Shown here: positions 19,676 through 29,405 of the stretch, in pieces
How positions within the stretch are numbered: position 1 is the stretch's first letter
Layout: every line of letters begins with the position of its first letter
Assembly: GCF_020162115.1 (NCBI RefSeq)
Contig: NZ_CP083911.1
Span: 620,001-684,000, forward strand
Direction: 5' to 3'
Length of the DNA: 64,000 nt
Source of the DNA: Tepidimonas taiwanensis
GTDB taxonomy: Bacteria > Pseudomonadota > Gammaproteobacteria > Burkholderiales > Burkholderiaceae_C
The notes under the pieces: generated by a model
What the model was told of the DNA's origin: nothing
Databases searched by the model: none
What the model saw: only the letters and a program-made list of their open reading frames with translations
Position numbers and translations under genes: made by a program

Positions 19676-21241
19676 TTACTCGGAAAAGACACGGTTTTTG
19701 CCGGCGCGCTTGGCGCGGTACATCGCGCGGTCGGCGCGCGCGATGGCGGCCTCCAGCGCTTCGCCGGGCTGCAGGCGCGTCACGCCCGCGCTGAAGGTGA
19801 TCAGCACGCGCCGGTCGTCCTGCAGGAACAGGTGGGCGCTCAGGTCGCGCTGCAGCCGCTGCACGACGGCGACCGCCTGTTCGACGTCGGTGTCCGGCAG
19901 CACGAGGAGAAACTCCTCGCCGCCGTAGCGTCCGATCGCGTCGTGCGGACGCAGCGACTGGCGCGCCACCTGCGCCAGGTGCTGCAGCGCCGCATCCCCG
20001 GCCAGGTGGCCCAGCGTGTCGTTGAGTTTCTTGAAGTCATCGATGTCCAGCAGCGCGATGCACACCGGGCTGCCGTGCCGCTCGGCGCGCGCGGCCTCCT
20101 GCGCCACCGCCTCCTGCAGACCCTTGCGGTTGAGCACGCCGGTGAGCAGGTCGTGCGTGACCAATTCGGCCATCTGGTCGAGTTCGCGCTGCAGGCGCTG
20201 GATCTCGTGCTCGGCGTGCTCGGCCCGCGCGCGCAGCGTGCGCAGCTCGTCGCCCGCGCGTTGCGCGTCGGCGGCCATGGCCCGCGCGGCCTGCACCGCC
20301 TCCTGCACCACCGGGGCCATCTCGGCGAGGCTCGCTGCGCTTTCCAGCCGCGCGGCGCAGCGCTCGAAGATGCCGTGGTAGTGCGCGCTGCCCTCGGTCG
20401 TCTGCGCCAGGCGGTTCAGGAACGCGGCCAGCGTCTCCTTCATCACGGCGTGCGCCTGCAGCGTCTGCTCGCGCAGTTCCGCCTGTTTGACGGTCACGTC
20501 GCGCAGGCGGCGCTGCAGTTCCTCCAACCGGCGCAGCGTCAGCGGCGGCTGAGCCGCCTGCACGAGGGCGCCCAACTGCGGCCGCAGCCACGGGTTGTCG
20601 GGGCTGAGATCCTCGATGTGCTCGAACACCTGCCGCAGCAGCGCGAGCAGCCCGTCGCGCACGCCGGCCTGCTCCTCTGCGGTGAACGAGAGCCGGTACG
20701 CCACGTCGCCCAGCAGTCGCCGCAGCGTCGGCGGGTGGGGAGCCTCCAGCCGCAGCTGTTGCACGAGGTCCTGCACCAGCTCCAGCGCGCGTGGGTCGTC
20801 CTGGCCAAGCGCGGGCAGCACGTTCGTCAGCAGCCGCGCCACCGCTTCGCGCCACGCGTACTCGAAGCCCGGCAGGTCGTCGTCCGCCGGCGGCCGCGTG
20901 GGCCGCGCCTCGGCCGCTTCCGCGACGGCGACGCCCGGTGCTGCGCTCGCCGGGGCGGGGCTGGGCCACGCCTGCTGCACCAGCAGCCGGCGCAGGTCGT
21001 CCCAGCTGTGGCGCGCCACCGCTTTGTTGTAGAGCACTTTGAAGCGCTGCTGCCCCGGGGTGGCTTCCGGCAGCTCCTGTCCGATCTGGCGCAGCTGCTC
21101 GTACGGGAAGGGCTGCAGCGGTCGCGTGCCAGCGACTTCGTGGTAGACAGCCTGGAAGTTCTCCGGGGTCGGCGGCAGGCGGCGTGCTGCCAGCCGTTTG
21201 ACGGCCTCGCGGGCGATTTCCTGAGGGGTGGGGGCAGCCAT
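19676..21241 (-). CDS. Diguanylate cyclase with helical N-terminal region
   Basis: Makes c-di-GMP from two GTP. The 521-residue protein has no signal peptide or membrane segment and should be cytoplasmic. The first 350 residues are helical and Leu/Ala/Gln-rich, ending in a long coiled coil, with an opening (TPQEIAREAVKRLAARRLPP) seen in other proteobacterial cyclases. The C-terminal GGDEF domain is intact: DLLTGVLNRKGL, the metal-binding IDDFKKLNDTLGH and the signature GRYGGEEFLLVL. No RxxD inhibitory site stands out just before the signature. It starts with ATG at 21241 and is followed closely by the binding-lipoprotein gene, so it may head an operon running toward dnaG. Confidence 0.92.
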   Translation of the reverse strand: MAAPTPQEIAREAVKRLAARRLPPTPENFQAVYHEVAGTRPLQPFPYEQLRQIGQELPEATPGQQRFKVLYNKAVARHSWDDLRRLLVQQAWPSPAPASAAPGVAVAEAAEARPTRPPADDDLPGFEYAWREAVARLLTNVLPALGQDDPRALELVQDLVQQLRLEAPHPPTLRRLLGDVAYRLSFTAEEQAGVRDGLLALLRQVFEHIEDLSPDNPWLRPQLGALVQAAQPPLTLRRLEELQRRLRDVTVKQAELREQTLQAHAVMKETLAAFLNRLAQTTEGSAHYHGIFERCAARLESAASLAEMAPVVQEAVQAARAMAADAQRAGDELRTLRARAEHAEHEIQRLQRELDQMAELVTHDLLTGVLNRKGLQEAVAQEAARAERHGSPVCIALLDIDDFKKLNDTLGHLAGDAALQHLAQVARQSLRPHDAIGRYGGEEFLLVLPDTDVEQAVAVVQRLQRDLSAHLFLQDDRRVLITFSAGVTRLQPGEALEAAIARADRAMYRAKRAGKNRVFSE

Positions 21242-21561
21242 GCGGGGTTAGCGGCGGTCGGTGGACGGAAGAGATGACGACCGGTTACCGCAAAAGTGTA
21301 CCGCCGCCGCTGCCGATTGCAGGGGCGGCCCGTGGTGCTCGCCCGCGGTGGCCGCGGCGCACGCGCGGGGTGTCCACGGGCGGTGGCGGCGGTGTTATGG
21401 ATCCGGCTGGAAGAAGTTTTGGCTCGCCCGCAGTGTTTTGTGCATGTGAGGAAAGCGCTGGGACTCCAGACAAAACCGCGTCGGAGCAATAGCGGTCCCG
21501 TTGGTGCCGGGTCATCTTACCGGGTGCGTTCCCCGGTCGATATTTCCCGGGGACGCGTCCG
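21242..21561. other. Gap of 320 bases between the cyclase start and the dehydrogenase end
   Basis: No gene is supported. It should contain the promoter of the minus-strand cyclase, but I see no convincing -35/-10 pair. Next to the dehydrogenase end lies a hairpin (21526-21556) that pairs GCGT and CCCCGG with CCGGGG and ACGC around a ten-base loop. It lacks a T-run, so it is at best a weak terminator. Confidence 0.45.
21526..21556 (-). terminator. Possible hairpin terminator after the short-chain dehydrogenase
   Basis: An inverted repeat with a ten-pair stem (one bulged T) and a ten-base loop overlaps the region just past the dehydrogenase stop at 21562. There is no following T-run on the minus strand. 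Confidence 0.3.
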
Positions 21562-22320
21562 TCAGCGCGGCTGCATGCGGATCGCGCCGTCGAGGCGGAT
21601 CACCTCGCCGTTGAGCATGTCGTTCTCGAAAATGTGCTGCACGAGCTTGGCGTAGTCCTCGGGCCGGCCCAGGCGCGACGGGAACGGCACCATCGCCGCG
21701 AGCGCGTCCTGCACGTCCTGCGGCATGCCAAACAGCATCGGCGTGCCGAAGATGCCGGGCGCGATGGTCATGTTGCGGATGCCGAGCTTGGCCAGGTCGC
21801 GCGCGATCGGCAGCGTCATGCCGACCACACCACCCTTGGACGCCGCGTAGGCCGCCTGCCCGATCTGCCCCTCGAAGGCGGCCACGGACGCGGTGGAGAC
21901 GATCACCCCGCGCTCGCCGGTGGGTTCCGGCTCGTTGGCGCTCATCGCCTGGGCCGCAAGGCGGATCATGTTGAACGTGCCGACCAGGTTGACCTGGATC
22001 ACCTTTTGGAAGAGCGCGAGGCTGTGGGGGCCTTGCTTGCCGACGGTGCGCTCCGCCGGGGCAATGCCGGCGCAGTTGACCAGGCCCATGAATTTGCCCA
22101 TCGCCACCGCGCGGTCGATCGCGACCTGGGCGTCGGCTTCCTGGCTGACGTCGCAGCGCACGAACGCGCCGCCGATCTCGCGCGCCACGGCTTCGCCGCG
22201 CTCGGCCTGCATGTCGGCGATGACCACGCGTCCGCCCAGCGCGGCCAGCCGCCGCGCCGTGCCTTCGCCCAGCCCCGACGCGCCGCCGGTGACCACGAAT
22301 ACCTTGCTTGCAATTTCCAT
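21562..22320 (-). CDS. Short-chain dehydrogenase, 3-hydroxyacyl-CoA dehydrogenase type 2-like
   Basis: An NAD-dependent Rossmann-fold oxidoreductase of 252 residues. The cofactor motif is VVTGGASGLGEGTAR, with acidic VIADMQAE favouring NAD; NCAGI follows, the catalytic Ser is in VIVSTASVAAFEG and Tyr/Lys in YAASKGG. The start at 22320 has a good GAGGAG ribosome site; a longer frame upstream runs through the operator. The closest known type is HSD17B10-like 3-hydroxy-2-methylbutyryl/3-hydroxyacyl-CoA dehydrogenase, working in isoleucine or fatty acid breakdown. The palindromic operator upstream fits that. The substrate is inferred. Confidence 0.88.
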   Translation of the reverse strand: MEIASKVFVVTGGASGLGEGTARRLAALGGRVVIADMQAERGEAVAREIGGAFVRCDVSQEADAQVAIDRAVAMGKFMGLVNCAGIAPAERTVGKQGPHSLALFQKVIQVNLVGTFNMIRLAAQAMSANEPEPTGERGVIVSTASVAAFEGQIGQAAYAASKGGVVGMTLPIARDLAKLGIRNMTIAPGIFGTPMLFGMPQDVQDALAAMVPFPSRLGRPEDYAKLVQHIFENDMLNGEVIRLDGAIRMQPR

Positions 22321-22336
22321 GACCGAGCTCCTCTCG

Positions 22337-22360
22337 ATTGACGTTAACGTAAACGTCAAT
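22337..22360 (-). promoter_or_regulatory. Palindromic operator upstream of the dehydrogenase (LiuR-like)
   Basis: A 24-base inverted repeat with 9-base arms, ATTGACGTT and AACGTCAAT, around a 6-base centre (AACGTA), ending 16 bases before the dehydrogenase ATG. The ACGT-rich pattern resembles sites of MerR-family regulators of branched-chain amino acid and fatty acid breakdown such as LiuR. The pattern is seen; the regulator is inferred, and no regulator gene is in the window. Confidence 0.6.
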
Positions 22361-22391
22361 CATAAAGCCTCTTCGCTCGCCAGGCGGCGGC

Positions 22392-24557
22392 TCAATCCAG
22401 TGCGCCACTGGCGTAGAGCCCCACGCGTCCGTCCCGGTAGTTGGCAGCTTTTTGGAGCTCCACCCACGCGCCCAGCTTCCACTGGTGCCCAATGGGGCGG
22501 CTGGCGTCCACCAGCAGCCGGTAGACCCACCCCTGGCCGCGCGAGGCCGCGATGGCGTCGGGCCGGGTGCCCGTCAGGGGATTGTCGGCGGCGCTTGCCT
22601 GCTGGTTCCAGTTGTAGCCGATGCCGCCTTCGATGTGCCACTGCAGCCCTTGCCAGCTGGGGTCGTAAATCGCCAACCAGCCCACCTGGGCAAAGGCACG
22701 CGGACTGAAGTATCCGCCATGGCCGGGGCGGTAGGCGTTGAGGTTACGTTGAAAACTGGACAATAACAGCTCGGGCCCCATCTGCAGCGACGGCACGCCG
22801 GCCACGGGTTTGAGCGCCCGTGCGTAGAGTTCGAATTTGCGGTTACTCGCGACCCCCGTGCCCGTGATCGACGCCGCGGTGGCCGATAAGGAGATCGCCC
22901 AGTCCTGCAACCGGTGGCGGCCACTGATGGTCAACCCCGTTTGCACAACCTGTCCCCATGCCGGGTCGTCCCCGCTGGCCGGCTTGCCGCTGAGGGCCAG
23001 AAGGCTCTCCTGCACGGGCTGGCGCGCCAGCGAGAGGCCCACTCCCCAGCGCTGTTCGTTGTAGCGGATGCCGATTTCCCCCAACAGCGGTCGCGCGCTG
23101 CCCAGGCCCGCGACCCCGTCGACGGAGGCGCGGCCCAGTCCCAGCCGTGTCGACCACCCACCACCGAGGTCCCGCTGCCACCATCCGTACCAGCCGATGC
23201 CTTGGGTCGAGCGGCTGCCGTCGTCGGCACTTTGCGCTTCGATGCGCAGGCTCAAACGGTCACGAAAACCCTGCCAACTCAGGGTCGTGGCGGGTATGTG
23301 TTGGGTGAGCCGTCCCTCGCCGGCCACGCCGCGTTTGTGCCGGCTCACCGTCTCAATGCGCATCTGCCAGCCCCCCTCTGCAGGAGGCGGCACGGCCGCT
23401 GTGTCGTTTGCCAATGAGAGCTGGCCGTCCGGCGCAACCGTGAGACGCGGGGAGCCGGCCGCGAGGGCCAAGCGGATCGGTGGCGCAACGAGCCGCGACA
23501 GAGGGCCGCTGTCGTTGTCGCGCTGTACCCATTGAAGCAAAGCGTCATGTCGCTGCAGTCGGTGCAGCGAAAAAACCAGCCCCTGCGCGCTCGATTCGCT
23601 GCGCGTCTTGCCGTACACCGCTGCGAAGAGCTGTGCCGCCTCGTCAAGGCGGTCAAGTCGGTATTTGACCCAGCCGAGCAGTTCCTTTGCGCCATCATCG
23701 AGCCCATCCCGCTGGGGATCCAGCACTGCTTCGGCGGCGGCCCAATCGCCGCGCTCGGCGTGGATTTGGGCGCGGTGAACCGCCAGACTGCCGCGGATGG
23801 CGCGGCCCGCTTCGGTGTTGGGGTCCATTTGGGCGAGCACCTGCTGCGCTTCATCGAGTCGCCCAAAACGAATGAGCACGTTGGCCAAAACCGCGTGGTC
23901 GCGATCGCTCTGGCCGAGCTCGGCGGCTTGACGGGCCGCGCGCACGGCCAACGCCTCGTCCCCGACATCGGCGGCCCAATATGCCAACGCACCCAGAGAT
24001 CCCGTGTCGCCGTACGCGACCATTTCATCCCAGCGCCCCAGCAGGATGTCGATCGCGTCTTGCGTGCGCCCCTCGGCGTGGGCTTGGTGGGACCGGGCGA
24101 CATCGGCGTCATAGACCGAGCGTGGATCGGGGGCGCGCCCTGTTGGCAACGCCGTGGTTGCAGCACTGGGTGTCGCCGCGGCAGAAGCGGGTATGCCCCG
24201 TCCGGGGGGCGTCAAGTGCTTGGGCGGATGTGCCGATCGCGTTGCACGCGGCGCTCGCGTCGAGGGCGTGCGCAGTGACGGGGAGTGACGCGCGCGCTCG
24301 GTCGGTTTCGCCGTCTGGTTGGTCGCGTCTTCGCTGGCCGTACGACCGTGGGTGGGCGACGTCCGCACCATCGCCGGGGCCCTGGGCAGCTCGCCACGCG
24401 GGCCGTCGATGCGCAGCGGTTGGGTGGTCCGCTCGAGGGGGCGCACGATCTCTACCGGACTTGGCAGGGGCCGAATATCGACACTGTCCTGTGCACTCCA
24501 GACCGAGGGCGCGATCATCAGGCCGCACAGAAGGGCCATCCGGTATCCAGTGTTCAT
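22392..24557 (-). CDS. bcsC: Cellulose synthase outer membrane export protein (BcsC-like)
   Basis: The outer membrane part of the cellulose machine, guiding the chain through periplasm and outer membrane. The 721-residue protein has a signal peptide (to about 22, VWSAQD), a long Pro/Ala/Thr-rich linker (about 25-160), a small TPR region (about 160-330, RTQDAIDILLGRWDEM and FGRLDEAQQVLAQMDP), and a C-terminal beta-barrel domain of the BcsC type (about 380-721) with alternating aromatic strands. It is much shorter than E. coli BcsC (about 1150) because it has few TPRs. The start overlaps the bcsZ stop by ATGA. It is the last gene of the bcs operon. Confidence 0.88.
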   Translation of the reverse strand: MNTGYRMALLCGLMIAPSVWSAQDSVDIRPLPSPVEIVRPLERTTQPLRIDGPRGELPRAPAMVRTSPTHGRTASEDATNQTAKPTERARHSPSLRTPSTRAPRATRSAHPPKHLTPPGRGIPASAAATPSAATTALPTGRAPDPRSVYDADVARSHQAHAEGRTQDAIDILLGRWDEMVAYGDTGSLGALAYWAADVGDEALAVRAARQAAELGQSDRDHAVLANVLIRFGRLDEAQQVLAQMDPNTEAGRAIRGSLAVHRAQIHAERGDWAAAEAVLDPQRDGLDDGAKELLGWVKYRLDRLDEAAQLFAAVYGKTRSESSAQGLVFSLHRLQRHDALLQWVQRDNDSGPLSRLVAPPIRLALAAGSPRLTVAPDGQLSLANDTAAVPPPAEGGWQMRIETVSRHKRGVAGEGRLTQHIPATTLSWQGFRDRLSLRIEAQSADDGSRSTQGIGWYGWWQRDLGGGWSTRLGLGRASVDGVAGLGSARPLLGEIGIRYNEQRWGVGLSLARQPVQESLLALSGKPASGDDPAWGQVVQTGLTISGRHRLQDWAISLSATAASITGTGVASNRKFELYARALKPVAGVPSLQMGPELLLSSFQRNLNAYRPGHGGYFSPRAFAQVGWLAIYDPSWQGLQWHIEGGIGYNWNQQASAADNPLTGTRPDAIAASRGQGWVYRLLVDASRPIGHQWKLGAWVELQKAANYRDGRVGLYASGALD

Positions 24558-25648
24558 GGCAGCTGGCGAGCGTTGGGGTGGGCGAGCGTGGCCAGCAGCA
24601 TCAAGGTGCTGCCGTAGTAGTCGGCCGGGTCGATCACCGGCGTGGCTCCCGTGCCTGCTGCGGACGCACGCTGACCCAGACAGCGCTGCGCGACCCAGCG
24701 GACGGCGCGGTGGGCGCGCTGGATCGGATAGGCGGCGCGGTCACCCGTGGCCAAATCGATCCAAGCGGGTGCCTCGTCACTCGACCAAACCGTGAGATAC
24801 GCTGTGAACAGGTCTCGGTCCGTGATGCCAGACCAGCACAAGTACAGCGGGATGCGTAGCGCATCGAAGCCGAATCGCCGCCGCGAGGGATCGTCGGGCA
24901 ATCCCAGCCGCGCGTCGGGGTGCAGCACGATCCAGTCCGGAGGGACACCACCGACCATGGGGAATCGGCTCAAGGCAAGAAGCCGTAAACCCGCCGCTCG
25001 CACCTGACCCCAAACCGCTGCATCGTCCACGGATGCCAGTGCATCGATCGCCGGGTACACCCAATACGAGGGATTGAGCGTGTAACGCCCGCCACGCTCG
25101 AAGCCCTGCTGAGCGGGGAGGATCACGGGGCCGAACGGCGTGTTGGCAATGGACGCCTCCCGGATGCGGCGCGCCATGGTCCGCGCTGTGTCGATCCACT
25201 GGGGCTGCTTCCACCGTTGACCGGCCCGTACCAAGGCCCATGCGATCAGCAAATCGCCGTCGGTCGCGTTGTTCCAGTCGGGCACGCGCGGGGTCTTGTT
25301 GGGATGCCACTGCCACCCAAAAAGCCCATCGTCCCGCCGCAGGTTGCGTTGCGACCACTCCCAGATGGACTCGAACGTTGTGCGATCGTCCGCCATCAGT
25401 GCCAGCAGCATCCCGTAGCCCTGGCCCTCCGAGTGGCTGATATCGCCGTTACCTCGGTCGATGACACGTCCGTCTGCTGCCACAAATGCGCGCTTGTAGG
25501 CCTGCCAAGCGGCCGTCGGCAAGGTGCCACTCGCTTGCGAGGCGGCAGCCAGTCCGATCAGCACCATGCCCGCGATCCACCGTCGCCCACAGCGTGCGTA
25601 GGAAACGCAACGCTGGGCCAGCCACCGTATCCGCGTCATCGGGCTCAT
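24554..25648 (-). CDS. bcsZ: Periplasmic endo-1,4-beta-glucanase, glycoside hydrolase family 8
   Basis: Cuts cellulose in the periplasm and is a regular member of bcs operons. The 364-residue protein has a signal peptide of about 38 residues (MVLIGLAAASQASG). GH8 features are the general-acid Glu in ISHSEGQGYGML, the substrate-binding WNNATDGDLLIAWAL with its Asp, NPSYWVYPAIDAL, and the FGFDALRIPLYLCW segment. The start at 25648 is fixed by an ATGA overlap with the bcsB stop; the end overlaps bcsC the same way. Length is normal for the family. Confidence 0.95.
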   Translation of the reverse strand: MSPMTRIRWLAQRCVSYARCGRRWIAGMVLIGLAAASQASGTLPTAAWQAYKRAFVAADGRVIDRGNGDISHSEGQGYGMLLALMADDRTTFESIWEWSQRNLRRDDGLFGWQWHPNKTPRVPDWNNATDGDLLIAWALVRAGQRWKQPQWIDTARTMARRIREASIANTPFGPVILPAQQGFERGGRYTLNPSYWVYPAIDALASVDDAAVWGQVRAAGLRLLALSRFPMVGGVPPDWIVLHPDARLGLPDDPSRRRFGFDALRIPLYLCWSGITDRDLFTAYLTVWSSDEAPAWIDLATGDRAAYPIQRAHRAVRWVAQRCLGQRASAAGTGATPVIDPADYYGSTLMLLATLAHPNARQLP

Positions 25649-27975
25649 TGGGTTTGAGAGGTTCCGGCGTGCAGCCGCCGCCGAGCGCGTTGAAGCAGCA
25701 GCCGCCAGCTCAGCGTCGCCAACGCCGAGACGATCAGCAGCAACGAGACCAACATCAGCCATGGGTAATCCGACAGCAACCGACTCGACCAGGACATCGC
25801 CGGCTTTTTGCCGATGAACTCCCGATACTCCGCAGTGGCCTTGACGATGGCTTCGCCGTCAGGCGTCCACAACATCCCCGCGCCGTCCAATACCGTCCAT
25901 ACCGAGTGTTCGACCAGGCGAGCGGTTCCCTGCGCCAACCGCGGGCCGTCAGCGGCCGTCAAGACGGTGACGGGAACTTCGGCGGAAGGGGAAAGAAATT
26001 GAACGACGGCTGCACTGTCGCCCAACCCATCCCGTATCGCGACGTTCGCACGGACGTGCTCGGCGATCGAGGTCAACTGCAAAAGCGGGGTGCCCGGGCT
26101 GTCCGCCCAGCGCCGCAACCCCGTGCGCAGGTCGTTGCGCGTGCGCTGCCCGATGATCACGGACTGCCACGTGGAGGACGTGGTGAAGGCTTGCATTTCG
26201 GTGCGCAGTCGCTCGGGGAGGGTCGATTCCGGGCCAACGACGATCAGGCCTGCGCTTTTGCCGATGTTCGACCCGTCGTTCAACGCCACGCGCATGTGGC
26301 TCAGGGGTGCGCGATTGACCTGGCGCAGTTTGGCCGCGAGTGTCAAGGCGCTGCTCAGCGTCGCCGGTGAGTCTTCCGTGATCAACAAGGTCGTGCTCGC
26401 TCCGGTAACGTTGCGGGTGTAGGGCAATCCCTCGGCAGCGAACAGGGCGAGGTCGGGAACTCGCAGATAGTCTTCCGGATGAGGCAGTTCGATCCGGGAG
26501 TCCGGCAATATCGAGATCCACAAGTTGTCATAAAAGACCGGTACGCAGGCACCGCCCAAGTCGACCCCGATGACGTTGGGCTGCAGTCGCAGTCGATTTT
26601 TTCCGTCGCGGAGCGCGACCGTCGGCAGTTCCACCTGATAACGATAAACTTGCTCGCCTTGAAGATTTTGCAGTGGGATCGCCTTGACGAACTTGTCGTT
26701 GAGCAGAATATTGATGCCCGATTTCCGGTCGAAGCCGATGCCATAGGCGAAGCTGACTTCCATTTTCACGAACGTCTTGCCGGGATCGAGCATTTCGCGA
26801 TGAAACCAGAAATCGATCTGGGCGGGCTCCGGATACCGTCCGCGCAACGTGGCGCCCTCGAAGCCCAGATTGACAAAACTCGTCCAACCGGGCCCATCGA
26901 CCGTGGGGCGGCTGCGCGCCGCCTCTTCGGGTACGTCGACGGCCGCGATCAGGGCGTCCTGTCGGTCGGGTAGCGCAATCCCCGGCAGGTTGAGCACCGT
27001 CGCTGCTTGCAAGACTTCTTGCGGCGTCGTTCCCGATACGACCAGAATGGCGCGTGTCGGATCATCGTCGACGGGATATATGCCGAGGAAGCCGCCGGTG
27101 ATGCGGCGCGCGATATCCGGGCTGATGTAGGGGGTGAGCTGGTCGCGGGTGCCGACGACGACGGCATCCCAGGCATCGTCACCGATCGACACCCCAGGAA
27201 AGCGTCGACCGTCGGTCGAAACGCCGTTCCCGGTTTTCGATAGCATTTGGACACGCACACTGACCGGCAGGTAATCGAAAATGCCGCCGATTGCTTGTGC
27301 GACTTGCCCCGCGGCGGACAATAAGTGTTGATCGGCGCTGCCGGCGCTGCGCGGTGGCAAAAACAGTTGCAGTTGATACCGGTTCATCCAAAGACGCCGG
27401 TCGAATATATCGGCGATCTTGGCCAGCGACGGTACGATGGGTTTGCGTGGTGCGCGAATCTCGAGGATCGACTGGACCGCATCGATCTGAGAGTACAGCT
27501 CCGGCGAGGAGGGATCCTCGCACTCGTTCGTGTAGTGATGCGCGGCGCGAAAACCGAGGGAGCGAAACCCGGAGCGCAGAGCGGAAATGGGAAGCCGAAT
27601 GCGCGCCGCGTTATCGGGCTGCCCGGGGCGTACCGGTAGTTGCGCGATGACGCGGTCGTCGAGTGTTACCGCGAGCTGAGAGCGAGGGGTGAGGGAGAGC
27701 GATTGCGTGTAGTACAGATCGAGGCGGGCATCCGCAATGCTGAGTCGCTGAGGGATGGGAAGATCGAGCGTGCGCCGTGCGTCCGTGCCGCGAAGTTCGA
27801 TGGGGGCGCGGTCGCCCCGGTTGAACCAGCCGAGTGGGAAGCGATAGCGGGACTGGTCGGCGTCCAGCTCGAGTCGTTCGGCTTTCTCGGGCTGCCCCTG
27901 GGCGGGTGCAGGGAGCAGTCCGCCGCCAACCAGCAAGAGGCCGATCGTGAGTGTGGTCGAGATCAGACGGCGCAT
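25645..27975 (-). CDS. bcsB: Cellulose synthase periplasmic subunit BcsB
   Basis: The membrane-anchored periplasmic partner of BcsA, which carries the growing cellulose chain through carbohydrate-binding domains. The 776-residue protein has a signal peptide (about 1-28, LLPAPAQGQ), two repeats of carbohydrate-binding plus flavodoxin-like domains, and a single C-terminal membrane helix (about 738-760, WLMLVSLLLIVSALATLSW) that docks on BcsA. The start ATG lies two bases after the bcsA TAA. Base composition is clearly less GC-rich than in the flanking genes, as in bcsA. Confidence 0.95.
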   Translation of the reverse strand: MRRLISTTLTIGLLLVGGGLLPAPAQGQPEKAERLELDADQSRYRFPLGWFNRGDRAPIELRGTDARRTLDLPIPQRLSIADARLDLYYTQSLSLTPRSQLAVTLDDRVIAQLPVRPGQPDNAARIRLPISALRSGFRSLGFRAAHHYTNECEDPSSPELYSQIDAVQSILEIRAPRKPIVPSLAKIADIFDRRLWMNRYQLQLFLPPRSAGSADQHLLSAAGQVAQAIGGIFDYLPVSVRVQMLSKTGNGVSTDGRRFPGVSIGDDAWDAVVVGTRDQLTPYISPDIARRITGGFLGIYPVDDDPTRAILVVSGTTPQEVLQAATVLNLPGIALPDRQDALIAAVDVPEEAARSRPTVDGPGWTSFVNLGFEGATLRGRYPEPAQIDFWFHREMLDPGKTFVKMEVSFAYGIGFDRKSGINILLNDKFVKAIPLQNLQGEQVYRYQVELPTVALRDGKNRLRLQPNVIGVDLGGACVPVFYDNLWISILPDSRIELPHPEDYLRVPDLALFAAEGLPYTRNVTGASTTLLITEDSPATLSSALTLAAKLRQVNRAPLSHMRVALNDGSNIGKSAGLIVVGPESTLPERLRTEMQAFTTSSTWQSVIIGQRTRNDLRTGLRRWADSPGTPLLQLTSIAEHVRANVAIRDGLGDSAAVVQFLSPSAEVPVTVLTAADGPRLAQGTARLVEHSVWTVLDGAGMLWTPDGEAIVKATAEYREFIGKKPAMSWSSRLLSDYPWLMLVSLLLIVSALATLSWRLLLQRARRRLHAGTSQTQ

Positions 27976-27977
27976 GG

Positions 27978-29405
27978 TTACCCCGCGAAAAGCCTTTGGA
28001 GGATGCGTTGCCATTTCGGTGTTATGAGCGAAACAATTTTTTGCCACGCGAGACGTGTGAGGAACTGGAAATTTTCGGCCGCATGCGTGACCGCGAGCCG
28101 CAGCAAAAACGCAAATCCTTCAGCCAGGCCGATGCGGCGCTGACGCGCGCGTTGGTTCGCCGCGTGTAGATCGCTGTCGCCGTAGACCAGGGCGACGATC
28201 GCGCGCCGCTCCTCGATCGTTTGCGGAGCGAAACGCACGCCGATTTCCCACTGGCCGTTGGTCATCCGTCGCACGCGCACGACGGACGACGGCAGATCGG
28301 CAACGGTGTTGTCCATCGCCGGTATGGTGGCGCGTATCGCTCCCAGAGTGCCACGGGGCAGCGGTTGCGTCGCTGTGAATCGAGCGCCGCCATGACTGAC
28401 GTCGAGAAAACGGAGCGACACGACGGTGTTGCCACTGTGCCATTCGGCGGTCGCGTCCAAGGACTCCGCAGGCACCCGGTAAGCGGAGCGTTTTTGCGCC
28501 TTTTCGAGCATGATGCCAATGGCCGCCATCGAAAAGATCATATTGATCGCCGCCAGTGTCATGGTCAGTGCGATGACGCCAAGATCTCCGGGGATCAGGA
28601 TCAGCCGGATGACGCCGGCGATGACGCAAACGAAGCTGAAGAGGAAAATGGCGTAAAACGGTAGCGCAAGTTGTGAAATGAAGTCTTCGTCCAGACGTTC
28701 CCCTTTGGGGGTGACGGCAAAGCTGGGGGCATGGGGATGCCGAATCGTTGCTACGATCGATGGCAACGCGTGCATCGATTGTATCGTTTCGTACAACTCC
28801 GATATCAAAGGCCAGCGCGTCCGTCCGTACAGAATGTTCGATAGCATCATCGCGCCCAGGACGTGTGGCAGGGTGTACGCGAGCAAATCCATGGAAAAGT
28901 ACGCATCGACGATGCGCAAACCGAACAGCAAATAAAGCGATGGCGCGATGTAAAAAACGATGCGCGCGAACGGGAAAAACCAGAAGAAAACCGAGGAGGT
29001 GTAAGCGAGCCGTTGGGGTATCGTCAGTTTTGGCTGTTTCCAGGGGTTCTTCAAGATGAGAATTTGCACCATCCCCTGGGTCCAGCGTGTTCTTTGCACG
29101 ATGAAGCCACTGAACGTTTCTGGCTGTAATCCAGCGATCATCGGCTTGCCGTAGTAGACGCTATTGAGGCCGTGCTGTCCGTGCAAAGCCATCGCGGTTT
29201 CGGCATCTTCCGTGATGGTCTCGCCGGCGATGCCGCCGATCAGGTCCAGGTGGGCGCGTCGCAAAACTGCGGCGGACCCGCAAAAAAACGAAGCATTCCA
29301 GAAATCAAGCCCGTGTTGGATGACCGAGTAGAACATTTCGTTTTCACTCGGCATGCTCTCGTAGGTGCGCAGGTTTCTTTCCAGTGGGTCCGGATTGATG
29401 AAGTA
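27978..29405 (-). pseudogene. bcsA: 3' part of bcsA, cut off by IS copy 2
   Basis: Encodes the C-terminal 475 residues of the cellulose synthase catalytic subunit: the INPDPLERNL segment, the TED motif (ETITEDAETAMALHGQHG), the acceptor-site QxxRW (VQRTRWTQGM), several membrane helices and the PilZ domain. The PilZ keeps its c-di-GMP motif, RxxxR (KRSAYRV) and DxSxxG (DVSHGGARF). Joined to 31028-31900 after removing the IS and one GAAGTA copy, it gives an unbroken 764-residue BcsA reading …TPHYFINPDP…. As it stands the catalytic acids and the acceptor motif are on different fragments, so no working synthase is expected. Confidence 0.92.
29400..29405. repeat. Left 6-bp target duplication (GAAGTA)
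   Basis: GAAGTA lies directly before IS copy 2 and is repeated at 31028-31033. Read on the minus strand it encodes the Tyr-Phe of the HYF at the bcsA break. Confidence 0.85.
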
